From Crossiella equi (lineage in GTDB: Bacteria; Actinomycetota; Actinomycetes; Mycobacteriales; Pseudonocardiaceae): 64,000 bases of DNA. The stretch is from contig NZ_JAGIOO010000001.1 in NCBI RefSeq assembly GCF_017876755.1, positions 434,001 through 498,000 on the forward strand, read 5' to 3'. Positions within the stretch are counted from its first letter, which is position 1; each line of letters begins with the position of its first letter. A program made the translations under genes and the position numbers. The notes under the pieces were generated by a model that was not told where the DNA came from, did not search any database, and saw nothing but the letters and a program-made list of their open reading frames with translations. Positions 8,011-16,667 of this stretch are shown piece after piece.

Positions 8011-8550
8011 TCAGCCCAACAACAGGTTGGCCGCACCCAGGGGATCCTCGCCCAGGCACATCGAGCGGAACGCCTGCTCGTACTCCTGCCTGCTGATCCG
8101 GCCGTCCCGGTCCAGGTCCATGGCGTGGAAGGAGGCCATGGCCTGGCGTTTCGGGATCTCCGAGGTGGTCTCGATGCCGATGACCTCCTCGTAGGAGAGA
8201 TAGCCGTCGGCGTCGGCGTCCACCGCGCCGAACAGGGCGGCCGACAGGGCGTTGACCGCGTTCAGGTAGCGCGGTTCGGCCTGGTAGCCGGTGCTGACCG
8301 CCTGGCGGAACTCGGCCCGGTCGAGCTGGCCGTCGCCGTTGGTGTCGGCGTACTCCAGCAAACAGCCCCACCAGCCCGCCCAGGCCGTCAGGACCGTCTG
8401 GCCCTGGTGCGAGTCCAGGCCGATGCCCAGGCGCCGGAGGCTGATCTCCGTGATGTCGCGGAGGTCCTCCCACTCCAGCTGGCCGTCGCCGTCCACGTCG
8501 CACAGGTCGAAGGACGCGTCGACGACGTCCGGTTCCTCGGCATCCGACAT
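8011..8550 (-). CDS. EF-hand calcium-binding protein, four hands
   Basis: This 179-residue soluble protein has four canonical EF-hand loops: DVDGDGQLEWED (about 18-29), DTNGDGQLDRAE (about 69-80), DADADGYLSYEE (about 111-122) and DLDRDGRISRQE (about 146-157). All have acids at positions 1, 3, 5 and 12 or conservative replacements. It resembles calerythrin/CabC-type actinobacterial calcium sensors or buffers, about 170-180 residues long. Nothing in the neighbourhood names a partner. The gene stands alone between a lipoprotein and a SnoaL-like gene on the same strand. Confidence 0.93.
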   Translation of the reverse strand: MSDAEEPDVVDASFDLCDVDGDGQLEWEDLRDITEISLRRLGIGLDSHQGQTVLTAWAGWWGCLLEYADTNGDGQLDRAEFRQAVSTGYQAEPRYLNAVNALSAALFGAVDADADGYLSYEEVIGIETTSEIPKRQAMASFHAMDLDRDGRISRQEYEQAFRSMCLGEDPLGAANLLLG

Positions 8551-8625
8551 TGGCCCAGGCTAGGACGGGCTCCCCCGGTGCCGGCCGCGACACCACCCGA
8601 ACCGGGCGTGTCGGCGGGCGCGCGG

Positions 8626-9072
8626 TCAGGCCACCGCGACGGCGAAGTCCGGCGCGACGCCGAGCTGGGCCAGCAGCACGCTCACCCCGGGGTAGCAGTT
8701 GAACTCCTGGATCTTGCCGTCGCGCAGGTACCAGAAGTCGGCGGTCGGGACGTCGACCGTGGCGCCGGTCGGCTTGACCACCCCGGCGGGCGTCTCGAAC
8801 TCGCCCAGGAAGGTGCCCCGGATCGACAGCTCGATGGCCACCACGTCGCCCATGACGGTGACCTTGTGCAGCTCGCGGTGCACATCCGGCAGCAGCTTGC
8901 CCATCTTCACCACCACCTCGCCGAGGGCCGCGCCCCGGTAGGTCTCGCCGTTGACCATGTCGCGGAAGACGCCGTCGTCGGCGAACAGGGCGGCGAAGCC
9001 CTCGCCGTCCAGCACGCCGCCCTCGGCCAGCTCGTAGGCGCGGCGGACGATGGCCTCGTTGTCGTGGGTCAT
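8626..9072 (-). CDS. SnoaL-like NTF2-fold protein
   Basis: This 148-residue protein has the NTF2/SnoaL cone fold pattern: an N-terminal helix pair (NEAIVRRAYELAEGGVLDG), FADDGVFRDMVNGETYRG, and a strand-rich C-terminal half (VVAIELSIRGTFLGEF, ADFWYLRDGKIQEFNCY). Such proteins are ketosteroid-isomerase-like cyclases, hydrolases or binding proteins; catalytic residues cannot be assigned. The upstream region (9095-9152) carries sequence related to the inverted repeat before the neighbouring TetR gene, so that repressor probably controls this gene. Confidence 0.85.
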   Translation of the reverse strand: MTHDNEAIVRRAYELAEGGVLDGEGFAALFADDGVFRDMVNGETYRGAALGEVVVKMGKLLPDVHRELHKVTVMGDVVAIELSIRGTFLGEFETPAGVVKPTGATVDVPTADFWYLRDGKIQEFNCYPGVSVLLAQLGVAPDFAVAVA

Positions 9073-9094
9073 GATGTGCTCCTCAGTTGTGAAT

Positions 9095-9152
9095 CAATCG
9101 CTTGCTTGAACATATGCACGGCCGGACCTGATGTCAAACAAGCGCTTGAACT
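9095..9152. promoter_or_regulatory. Two TetR-type sites before the SnoaL-like gene
   Basis: CAATCGCTTGCTTGAAC (9095-9111) and CAAGCGCTTGAACT (9139-9152, containing palindrome CAAGCGCTTG) share the words AATCGCTTG and CTTGAACT-like ends with the 28-base inverted repeat upstream of the TetR gene (9871-9898). Shared sequence suggests one repressor binds all three sites. Confidence 0.6.
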
Positions 9153-9240
9153 CCGCGGAACGGCGACCGGGCAGCCCCGGCCTTCGACCGGTTCGCGGTC
9201 TACCCGCGGACACTCGGGCACAACGCCGGAGCGGGACCGC

Positions 9241-9867
9241 TCAGCCCGGCTCCCCGCGCAGCGCGCCCGCCACCACGGGCGTGAGCAGCCGCTCCACGTG
9301 CTTGCGGGACCGGCCAGCCAGCTCGGTGCCGATCGGCGCCAGGGCCAGCCAGTTCAACAGACCCGCCGCGCACCGGACGCGGAACACCAGCTCCGCCTCC
9401 CCCACCTCGGGCAGGTTCGCGCGCAGGACCCGCAGCGAGTCGGTGCGGGTCTGCTCGAACTTGCCCGCCAGGCGGTCCCAGCCCTTCGGCGGTTCGGTGC
9501 CGACCCGCGCCACGGTCCGCATGACCGCGAGCCCCGGTCCCCCACCCAGCAGCGCGTCCACCATCGGACGGGAGAACGCCCTCGCCAGCTCCGACAGGGT
9601 CGCCGACGGACCGAGCGCGGACAGCGCGAGCAGCTGGGCGTCCAGGTAGCGCTCCAGCGCCTGTTCGACCGCCGCGTCGCACAGCGCCCGCAGTGAACCG
9701 AAGTGGTAGCTCACCGCCGCCACGTTCGCCCCGGCGTCCTCGGTGATCTCCCGGAGGGTCACGCCCTCCTGACCCCGTTGCGCCAACAGGTCCACCGCGG
9801 CCGCCAGCAGGCGGTCCCGCGTCTGCTGCCCCGCCTCGCGACGCTGGTCCGACTTCTTGGCTGGCAC
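9241..9867 (-). CDS. TetR-family transcriptional regulator
   Basis: This 208-residue repressor has an N-terminal HTH (TRDRLLAAAVDLLAQRG, then VTLREITEDAGANVAAVSYHFGS) and a variable helical ligand domain. GTG at 9865-9867 starts the protein; an ATG a few bases upstream is out of frame. The gene is divergent from the biosynthetic operon beginning at 10002, and its own promoter region holds a perfect 28-base inverted repeat (9871-9898). It therefore probably represses itself, the SnoaL-like gene and perhaps the operon. The ligand may be an intermediate or product of that pathway (inference). Confidence 0.92.
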   Translation of the reverse strand: MPAKKSDQRREAGQQTRDRLLAAAVDLLAQRGQEGVTLREITEDAGANVAAVSYHFGSLRALCDAAVEQALERYLDAQLLALSALGPSATLSELARAFSRPMVDALLGGGPGLAVMRTVARVGTEPPKGWDRLAGKFEQTRTDSLRVLRANLPEVGEAELVFRVRCAAGLLNWLALAPIGTELAGRSRKHVERLLTPVVAGALRGEPG

Positions 9868-9870
9868 GGC

Positions 9871-9898
9871 ATGAACTCAAGCAATCGCTTGAGTTCAT
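9871..9898. promoter_or_regulatory. Perfect 12-bp-arm inverted repeat, TetR operator
   Basis: ATGAACTCAAGC and GCTTGAGTTCAT are perfect complements separated by AATC. The repeat lies 3 bases upstream of the TetR start and about 100 bases upstream of the methyltransferase that opens the biosynthetic operon. Length and symmetry match TetR operators; related sites occur at 9095-9152. Confidence 0.8.
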
Positions 9899-10001
9899 GT
9901 CAAGCCGGCAGACATCCGGTGTTCACGCGTATGGCCGAGTTTTCCCCAGACAGGCCCGGGAAATCGTGTACCGACAATCGATGCGATGGGGAGCAGCGAC
10001 G

Positions 10002-10823
10002 ATGAACTTTCAGTCCACTGTAGACCAGAAGGAGACCGTTCGCGAGGTGTACCGGGAGATCGCCGCGGAGTACGACGAGCGGATCCCCGGCTACACGGAA
10101 CTGGACCGCCGCTTCGCCGAGGCGGAGCGGGACTTCATCCTGCGCCGCCTGACACGGCAGGACCACGTGCTGGAACTGGGGTGCGGCACCGGTCGGCAGA
10201 CGCTGTACCTGGCCGAGCACGCGGGCGCGGTGACCGCGCTGGACATGTCGGCGGAGATGATCGAGCAGGCCCGCGCCAAGGCCGGGGAAGCGGGGGTCAG
10301 CCCGGAGTTCCGGCAGGGCGACATGACCGCGATCCCGTTGCCCGGCGAGAGCTTCGACATCGTGGTCAGCATGCTGGCCCTGATGCACATCCCGCTGGCC
10401 CAGCGTGATGACGTCTTCGCCGAGATCGCCCGCGTGCTGCGTCCCGGTGGCCGGCTGCTGCTCGGGGTGAAGAACGCGGTGTTCGAGCGGCTGTCCACCG
10501 CCGACCGCTTCGCCTCGGTGGACGTCACCGACGTGGCGAACGGCGAGCTGGTGTTCACCGACACCCACCGGGGCGAGGAGCTGCGGGCCCCCTGGCACAG
10601 CTTCAGCCCGGAGCAGCTCCGGCACCTGTCCAGCCGCCACGGCCTGCTGCCGACCGCCCTGCACGGCAACATCCCGCTCTCGGTCTGGCTGGACAACAGC
10701 CTGCTCCGCGACTCCGACGTGCTGGGCGCGGTGCGCGGCCTGGAACGCACGCTCGCCGACCTCGCCCCGCTCAACGAGCTCGGCTACCACCTGCTGTTCG
10801 AGGCCGTCAAACCGCTGCGGTGA
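10002..10823 (+). CDS. SAM-dependent class I methyltransferase
   Basis: This 273-residue protein has the Rossmann methyltransferase motif I VLELGCGTGRQTLYLA, motif II acid in TALDMS, and IPLPGESFDIVVSMLALMHI as the post-motif region, typical of Methyltransf_11/25 enzymes. ATG at 10002 lies 9 bases after GGGAG; the longer open frame upstream is noncoding-like. It opens a one-strand operon and its stop overlaps the next start (GTGA). As the only methyltransferase in the operon it probably methylates N or O of the carrier-bound or released product, but the acceptor is not readable from sequence. Confidence 0.9.
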   Translation: MNFQSTVDQKETVREVYREIAAEYDERIPGYTELDRRFAEAERDFILRRLTRQDHVLELGCGTGRQTLYLAEHAGAVTALDMSAEMIEQARAKAGEAGVSPEFRQGDMTAIPLPGESFDIVVSMLALMHIPLAQRDDVFAEIARVLRPGGRLLLGVKNAVFERLSTADRFASVDVTDVANGELVFTDTHRGEELRAPWHSFSPEQLRHLSSRHGLLPTALHGNIPLSVWLDNSLLRDSDVLGAVRGLERTLADLAPLNELGYHLLFEAVKPLR

Positions 10824-11827
10824 CCGCGATGCGCCCGTTCACCCGCACCACCGCGCAGGACCGCTTCGCCGCCGAGGTCCGCGACCTGCTCGCCCGCACG
10901 CCGCGCGAGCAGGCCTGCCGGGCCCTCGGCGAACGGGGCTGGCTCGCCCCGGACTGGCCGGTCGAGTCCGGCGGGTCCGGGCTGGGCCTGGTCGAGGCGG
11001 CGATCGTGACCGAGGAGCTGGCCCTGGCCGGGGTCCCGGACAGCCTGCGCGTGAACTCCATCGACAACCTGGGCGCGACGGTGCGCACCGCGGGCACGCC
11101 CGAGCAGCGGCGCGAGCTGCTGCCCGGGCTCGCCCGGGGCGAGCTGCTCGGCTGCGTCCTGTACAGCGAGCCCGAGGCGGGCTCGGACCTGGCCGCCCTC
11201 ACCACGACCGCCCGGCGTGAGGGCACGGACTGGGTGCTGGAGGGGGTGAAGACGTGGAACGTCGGCGCCGACCTCGCGCAGGTCGGCGTGTGCGCGGCCC
11301 GCACCTCGCCGGAGACCTACACCGGGCTGAGCCTGTTCCTGGTGCCGATGGCCGAGGTGCGGGTCAGCCAGGTGCCCGGCCTCAACCCGGAGCCGTTCTG
11401 CCGGGTGGTCCTCGACGGCCTGCGGCTGCCGGCGTCCGCGCTGCTCGGTCCGGAGGGCGGCGGCTGGCCGCTCATCACCGAGGCCCTGGCACTGGAGCGC
11501 ACCGGCCTGTGCTTCGCGGCCCGGGCCCGGCGGTGGTGGCGGCTGCTCGGCGAGTCCGACCCGGAGCTGGAGGAGGAGCTGGCCGCGGCCCGGCTGCTGG
11601 CCTGGCGGTGCGTGCACCAGCTGGCCGAGGACGGCGACGCCTCCGGCACCGCGGCAGCCAAGTGGCTCAACAGCGAGCTGGCCACGCGAGTGGCCGGGCG
11701 GGCCTGGCTCCAGTCCACTGTGGACGAGGAGCTGCGCGCCGCCCTGCGCGAGGCGCCCGGCCTGACCCTGGCGGCGGGCACCTCGGAGATGATGCTGGCC
11801 ACGATCGCGGAGGGGATGCGGTCATGA
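10820..11827 (+). CDS. Acyl-CoA dehydrogenase-like flavoenzyme (large partner)
   Basis: This 335-residue protein spans a full acyl-CoA dehydrogenase order: N-terminal helices (WLAPDWPVESGGSGLG), the FAD-binding strand segment (CVLYSEPEAGSDLAALTTTA, then EGVKTWNVGADLAQ) and a C-terminal helical end LAAGTSEMMLATIAEGMRS, close to the usual GTSE..R.IIAE ending. It is shorter than typical 380-residue members, the loss being in the C-terminal helices. The next gene encodes the complementary helical half fused to an NRPS module, so I infer a heteromeric dehydrogenase as in paired FadE enzymes of actinobacterial steroid degradation. Start GTG 10820 overlaps the methyltransferase stop; ATG 10829 is an alternative. 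Confidence 0.88.
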   Translation: MTAMRPFTRTTAQDRFAAEVRDLLARTPREQACRALGERGWLAPDWPVESGGSGLGLVEAAIVTEELALAGVPDSLRVNSIDNLGATVRTAGTPEQRRELLPGLARGELLGCVLYSEPEAGSDLAALTTTARREGTDWVLEGVKTWNVGADLAQVGVCAARTSPETYTGLSLFLVPMAEVRVSQVPGLNPEPFCRVVLDGLRLPASALLGPEGGGWPLITEALALERTGLCFAARARRWWRLLGESDPELEEELAAARLLAWRCVHQLAEDGDASGTAAAKWLNSELATRVAGRAWLQSTVDEELRAALREAPGLTLAAGTSEMMLATIAEGMRS

Positions 11828-14082
11828 GGATGCGGCTCTCCAGCAGCCAGGAGGAGCTGGCCGCCACGTTCGCCTCGGCACTGGCCGAGGGTGATCCGGC
11901 CCGGACGTGCCGGGAGCGGCGCTGGGACCGCCTCACCTCCGACGTCGACGAGGGCGGGTTCGGCCTGGACGAGGCCGAGGCGGTGCTGCTCACCGAGGCG
12001 CTGGGCGGGGCAGGCCACCCGCTGCTGGACTGCGGCCCGCCCCGGCGGCGGGCCGCACCACGGCTGCGGCTGTGCGGTTACCTGCTCGGCCTGGCCCGGC
12101 GCGCACTGGACCTCGCGGTACGGCGCGCGCACGAGCGCAGCCAGTTCGGGACCACCCTGGCGCACCAGCAGGCGGTCACCCATCCGCTGGCCGCCTCGCA
12201 CGCCCGGGTGGAGGCGGCGCGCTGGCGGCTGTGGCAGCTGGCCACCGAGGACTCCGAGGCCGCCGCGTTCACCGGCCTGGTCCGCGAGCTGGCCCTGGCC
12301 ACGATCCGGCAGGCGCTGCACGTGCACGGCGCCCACGGCCTGACCGACGAGGCCCCGGTGAGCGCCTGCTACCGGCTGCTGCTGTCCACAGAGGACCCAG
12401 GCCTGGCCGAGCCGGTCGAGGGCGGCGACCCGGAACGGCGCCGGGTGCCCCGAGCCGCCCGCGAGACCCACCACCCGGTGCCGTCCCCGCACACCGTGGA
12501 CGGCCTGTGGGCCGAGGCCGTGGAGCGCTACGCCCAGCACACCGCGCTCCGCACCGGAACCGGTCGCCTGACCTACCGCGAGCTGGACCAGCGCGCCACC
12601 GCCCTGGCCCGCGAGCTGCGGTCACAGGGCGTGGGCCGGGACGTGCCGGTGGGCATCCGGCTGCCCCGGGGCGCCGACCTGGTGACCGCGGTGCTGGCCG
12701 TGGTCAAGGCGGGTGGCGCCTACCTGCCCCTGGACCCGGGCTTCCCGGCCGACCGCCTGGACTTCATGGTCCGGGACAGCGGGGTGCGCCTGGTCCTGGA
12801 CACCGAGGGCCACCACCGCGTGGACAGCGCCCCGCTGCCACCCGTCAGCTCCGCCCGCGACCTGGTCTACCTCATCTACACCTCGGGCTCGACCGGCAGG
12901 CCCAAGGGCGTCCAGGTGGAGCACCGGTCCCTGGTCAACCGGCTGCGCTGGGACCACCGCACGTTCGGGCTCGGCCCCGGCGACGTCGTCCCCCAGCACA
13001 CCTCGCTCAGCTTCGACATCTCCGCCTGGGAGCTCTTCGCCCCGCTCACCGCGGGCGCCACCCTGGTCCCCGCACCGGGCGAGCCCGCCGCGCTGGCGGA
13101 GCTGCTGCCGCGGGTCACCGTGCTGGCGGGGGTGCCCTCGCTGTTCGAGGTGCTCCTGGACACCACACCCTCGCTCGCCGACTGCCCGGACCTGCGCTAC
13201 CTGTTCTCCGGCGGAGAGACCCTCACCGCCCCGCTCGCCCGCCGCCTGCTCGACGCCGTGCCGCGGGCCCAGCTGCACAACTTCTACGGCCCCAGCGAGG
13301 CCACCATCGACGTGACCTCCTGGCACTGCACACCGGACGGCGGGGTTCCCATCGGGCGGCCGATCGACAACGTGACCGTGCGGGTGCTCGACGACGCGGG
13401 CGCACCCGCCCCGGTGGGCTGTGCGGGCGAGCTGTACGTGGGCGGCCTGGGCCTGGCCCGGGGCTATCACAACCGCCCGGAGCTGACCGCCGAGCGCTTC
13501 CCCGGCCGCTGGTACCGCACCGGCGACCTCGTGCGCTTCCGCCGGGACGGGGCCCTGGAGTTCGTGGGCCGCACCGACGACCAGGTGCAGCTCGGCGGGA
13601 TCCGGGTCGAGCCCGGCGAGGTGGCCTCGGTGCTGTGTGCACAGCCCGAGGTCCGCGCGGCCGAGGTCACCGTCGCCGGGGGTGCCCGCCTGGCCGCGCA
13701 CGTCCTCGCCGACGGGGCCAGCGGCGAGGACCTGCTGGACCGGCTGCGGCACCGGCTGCCCGCCCATCTGGTCCCGGCCCGGGTGACCGTGCTGCCGGAG
13801 TTCCCGCTGCTGCCCAACGGCAAGGTCGACCGCGCCGCCCTGCGCGAGTTCGCCGCCCGTACCGCCACCGACCTGCCCGGCCGCATCGCCGAGCTCATGG
13901 GCGAGGTCCTGGACACCGCTCCCCCGGACCCGGCGGCCGGGTTCTTCGACCTCGGCGGCACCTCGCTGCAAGCCGCCCGGTTCGTGCGCCGCGTCCGCGC
14001 CGACCTCGGTGTGCGCCTGTCCCTCCAGGACTTCCTCACCGCGCCGACCAGCGCCGCGATCGCCGAGCAGGTGCGGCCATGA
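11824..14082 (+). CDS. Half acyl-CoA dehydrogenase fused to NRPS adenylation and carrier domains
   Basis: This 752-residue protein joins three parts. Residues 1-215 look like an acyl-CoA dehydrogenase lacking its central beta domain: HERSQFGTTLAHQQAV (about 103) and HVHGAHGLTDEAPV are C-terminal-domain motifs. Residues about 225-670 are an adenylation domain: LIYTSGSTGRPKG (A3), NFYGPSEATID (A5), YRTGDLVRF (A7), LPNGKVDR (A10). Residues about 680-750 are a carrier protein with the phosphopantetheine Ser714 in DLGGTSLQAA. There is no condensation domain. Manual reading of the pocket gives D-I-W-A-F-G-F-I-D-K, which I cannot match to a substrate; Asp at the first position suggests an alpha-amino acid. 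The start overlaps the previous stop (ATGA). The order implies loading of an acid onto the carrier and desaturation there. Confidence 0.92.
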   Translation: MRMRLSSSQEELAATFASALAEGDPARTCRERRWDRLTSDVDEGGFGLDEAEAVLLTEALGGAGHPLLDCGPPRRRAAPRLRLCGYLLGLARRALDLAVRRAHERSQFGTTLAHQQAVTHPLAASHARVEAARWRLWQLATEDSEAAAFTGLVRELALATIRQALHVHGAHGLTDEAPVSACYRLLLSTEDPGLAEPVEGGDPERRRVPRAARETHHPVPSPHTVDGLWAEAVERYAQHTALRTGTGRLTYRELDQRATALARELRSQGVGRDVPVGIRLPRGADLVTAVLAVVKAGGAYLPLDPGFPADRLDFMVRDSGVRLVLDTEGHHRVDSAPLPPVSSARDLVYLIYTSGSTGRPKGVQVEHRSLVNRLRWDHRTFGLGPGDVVPQHTSLSFDISAWELFAPLTAGATLVPAPGEPAALAELLPRVTVLAGVPSLFEVLLDTTPSLADCPDLRYLFSGGETLTAPLARRLLDAVPRAQLHNFYGPSEATIDVTSWHCTPDGGVPIGRPIDNVTVRVLDDAGAPAPVGCAGELYVGGLGLARGYHNRPELTAERFPGRWYRTGDLVRFRRDGALEFVGRTDDQVQLGGIRVEPGEVASVLCAQPEVRAAEVTVAGGARLAAHVLADGASGEDLLDRLRHRLPAHLVPARVTVLPEFPLLPNGKVDRAALREFAARTATDLPGRIAELMGEVLDTAPPDPAAGFFDLGGTSLQAARFVRRVRADLGVRLSLQDFLTAPTSAAIAEQVRP

Positions 14083-14711
14083 GGCTCTACGGCATCCCGG
14101 CGGCGGGCGGTGCGGCCTCGGCGTTCCAGGACTGGCCCGAGCTGACCCCGCTGCGCCTGCCCGGCCGCGACCAGCGCGCCGCCGAGCCCATCCCGGACAC
14201 GGTGGCCGAGCTGGTGGCCGACCTCGCGGACCAGGTCGGCGAGCCCGGGTTCGCGCTCTACGGGCACAGCTTCGGCGCGATCCTGGCCTACGAGCTCGCC
14301 CGCCTGCGCCCACCCGCGCACCTGTTCGTGGCGGCCAGCGCGGACCCGCAGACCGAGTCCCGGCACGAAGCGCGGGAGGAGTCCGATGTGGACTTCATCG
14401 CCCGCCTGCCCGGCTACGGCGTGCCCGAGGAGGTCCTCGCCGACGAGGAGCTCCTGGAGGTGCTGCTGCCCCGGTTCCGGGCCGACTTCGCCCTGGCCGA
14501 GCGGTACCGGTACACCCCCGGACCACCCCTGGACTGCCCGATCACCGTCTTCGGCGGCGAGGACGACCCGCTCGTCCCCGTCGAGACCCTGGACCGCTGG
14601 ACCGCGTTCAGCCTCGGCCTGGTCACCACACACGTGCTGCCCGGCGGCCACACCTTCCCCACCACCGCCCGCGAGCGACTACGAGCGCGCATCAAGGAGG
14701 AGACCGCATGA
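14079..14711 (+). CDS. Type II thioesterase
   Basis: This 210-residue alpha/beta hydrolase starts MRLYGIPAAGGAASAFQDW, the usual opening of NRPS/PKS editing thioesterases. The nucleophile is Ser64 in ALYGHSFGAILAYELA; the acid lies in FGGEDDPLVP and the His in LPGGHTFP. It overlaps both neighbours by ATGA. It either releases the carrier-bound product or clears misloaded carrier protein; because the module has no fused thioesterase, product release is possible. Confidence 0.92.
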   Translation: MRLYGIPAAGGAASAFQDWPELTPLRLPGRDQRAAEPIPDTVAELVADLADQVGEPGFALYGHSFGAILAYELARLRPPAHLFVAASADPQTESRHEAREESDVDFIARLPGYGVPEEVLADEELLEVLLPRFRADFALAERYRYTPGPPLDCPITVFGGEDDPLVPVETLDRWTAFSLGLVTTHVLPGGHTFPTTARERLRARIKEETA

Positions 14712-16654
14712 CCTCGGTCCGCACCCGCCCGCACCCGCTGACCCCGCTGTCCGCGCAGGACATCCGCGCGGCGACCAGGATCCTGCGGTCCGAGCAGGAC
14801 CTGCCCGAGGGCACCCGGTTCATCTCGATCGAGCTGCGAGAACCGCCCAAGGAGGCGGTGCTGGCCTTCCCGGACGGCCCCGAGCCGGACCGCGCGGCCT
14901 TCGCCGTGCTGCGCACCGGGCGGGAGACTGTCGAGGCCGTGGTCTCGCTGACCGAGCAGCGCGTGCGGTCCTGGCAGGTGGTCCCGGGCGCGCAGCCGTG
15001 CCTGACCCCGGAGGAGTTCGGCGAGTGCGAGCAGGCGGTCAAGGCGGACCAGCGCTGGCGGGAGGCCATGCGGCGGCGGGGTGTGCAGGACCTGGACCTG
15101 GCGATCGTGGACGCCTGGACCATCGGCCGCGCGGGCGAGCAGGACGACGCCCGGCACGGCCGGTTCGTGCACGCGCTGACCTTCGTGCGCACCGGCCCCT
15201 GCGACAACCCGTACGCCCGCCCGGTCGAGGGCCTGGTGGCCCGCGTCGACCTGGACACCATGGCGGTGCTGGCGGTCTGGGACGAGGGCGCGGTACCGCT
15301 GCCGCCCCACGCGGGAAACTACGCCGCCGACCTGCTGGCCAAGCAGGAGAACTGGCCACAGGCCACCCGCACCCGTGAGGACCTGAAGCCGATCGAGATC
15401 ACCCAGCCCGACGGCCCGAGCTTCACCCTGGACGGCACCCTGCTGTCCTGGCAGAAGTGGCAGGTGCGCCTGGGCTTCACCCCGCGCGAGGGCCTGGTGC
15501 TGCACCAGCTCGGCTACCACGACCGCGACCGGCTGCGCCCCATCCTCTACCGCGCCTCACTGGCGGAGATGTTCACCCCGTACGCCGACCCCGGGCTCGT
15601 GCACCGGCGCAAGAACGCCTTCGACGAGGGCGAGTACGGCGCGGGCTTCGTGGTGAACTCGCTGGTACCGGGCTGCGACTGCCTCGGTGAGATCGTCTAC
15701 GCGGACGCGGTGGTCAACGACGAGCACGGCGAGCCGGTGACGCTCAAGAACGCGATCTGCCTGCACGAGGAGGACTGGGGTGTCGGCTGGAAGCACACCG
15801 ACTTCCGCACCGGCCGGGTGGAGACCGCCCGCGCGCGGCGGCTGGTGATCTCCAGCTGGGCGGTGCTCGGCAACTACCAGTACGGCTACTTCTGGTACCT
15901 CTACCTCGACGGCACGATCCAGTTCGAGATCAAGCTGACCGGCATGATCTCCACCGGTGCGGTCGCCCCGGGCGAACAGCCCCGGTACGGCGCGCTCGTC
16001 GCCCCCGGGCTGTACGGGCCCAACCACCAGCACTTCTTCAACGTGCGCCTGGACATGTGCGTGGACGGCACCGAGAACTCCGTCTATGAGATCGACGCCC
16101 GGCCGCTGCCGCCCGGTGCGGACAACCCGTTCGGCAACGCCTGGGTGGCCGAGCGCACGCTGCTGGACCGGGAGTCGCGGGCCCAGCGGGTGGCCGATCC
16201 CCTGGTGGGCCGGTACTGGCTGGTGTGCAACGAGAACCGGCGCAACCGGCTGGGCGGTCCGGTCGGCTACAAGCTCGTGCCCGAGGCCAGCGCGCTGCCG
16301 CTGCCCCTGGAGGGCACCGCGGCCCGCAACCGCGCCGCGTTCAGCTACCGGCACCTGTGGGTGACCCGCTATGCCGAGGGCGAGCGCTACGCGGCCGGGG
16401 ACTACCCGAACCAGCACCCCGGAGGCGGCGGCCTGCCCGCCTACGCCGCCCAGGACCGGGAGCTGGTCGGCACCGATGTGGTGCTGTGGCACACCTTCGG
16501 CGACCACCACGTGGTGCGCCCGGAGGACTGGCCGGTCATGCCGGTCACCTGTGTGGGCTTCCACCTCAAGCCGGTGGGCTTCTTCGACGGCAACCCGGCA
16601 CTGGACGTGCCGCGTCCGCCCACCGGCTGCGGCGGCGAGTCCCGCTACCAGTGA
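14708..16654 (+). CDS. Copper-containing primary amine oxidase
   Basis: This 648-residue protein matches topaquinone copper amine oxidases over its length. The topaquinone precursor is Tyr390 in GNYQYGYFWYLYLDGT (the usual motif is N-Y-D/E; here N-Y-Q). Copper ligands are the two His of NHQHFFNVRLDM and a third in LWHTFGDHHVVRPEDWP. The catalytic base region YADPGLVHRRKNAFDEGEYG is present. Such enzymes convert R-CH2-NH2 to an aldehyde with O2, giving NH3 and H2O2. No signal peptide is seen, so it acts in the cytoplasm. It overlaps the thioesterase by ATGA. The aldehyde dehydrogenase two genes on probably uses its product. Confidence 0.95.
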   Translation: MTSVRTRPHPLTPLSAQDIRAATRILRSEQDLPEGTRFISIELREPPKEAVLAFPDGPEPDRAAFAVLRTGRETVEAVVSLTEQRVRSWQVVPGAQPCLTPEEFGECEQAVKADQRWREAMRRRGVQDLDLAIVDAWTIGRAGEQDDARHGRFVHALTFVRTGPCDNPYARPVEGLVARVDLDTMAVLAVWDEGAVPLPPHAGNYAADLLAKQENWPQATRTREDLKPIEITQPDGPSFTLDGTLLSWQKWQVRLGFTPREGLVLHQLGYHDRDRLRPILYRASLAEMFTPYADPGLVHRRKNAFDEGEYGAGFVVNSLVPGCDCLGEIVYADAVVNDEHGEPVTLKNAICLHEEDWGVGWKHTDFRTGRVETARARRLVISSWAVLGNYQYGYFWYLYLDGTIQFEIKLTGMISTGAVAPGEQPRYGALVAPGLYGPNHQHFFNVRLDMCVDGTENSVYEIDARPLPPGADNPFGNAWVAERTLLDRESRAQRVADPLVGRYWLVCNENRRNRLGGPVGYKLVPEASALPLPLEGTAARNRAAFSYRHLWVTRYAEGERYAAGDYPNQHPGGGGLPAYAAQDRELVGTDVVLWHTFGDHHVVRPEDWPVMPVTCVGFHLKPVGFFDGNPALDVPRPPTGCGGESRYQ

Positions 16655-16667
16655 GAGGAGAACGACG

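Noticed and set aside
7816-9696. Plus-strand open frame of about 620 codons across three minus-strand genes
   Set aside because: It runs through the EF-hand, SnoaL-like and TetR genes in antisense and has no family features.
11254-11823. Longer N-terminus for the adenylation-carrier protein
   Set aside because: This part is the wrong frame of the upstream dehydrogenase; the ATGA overlap at 11824 marks the start.
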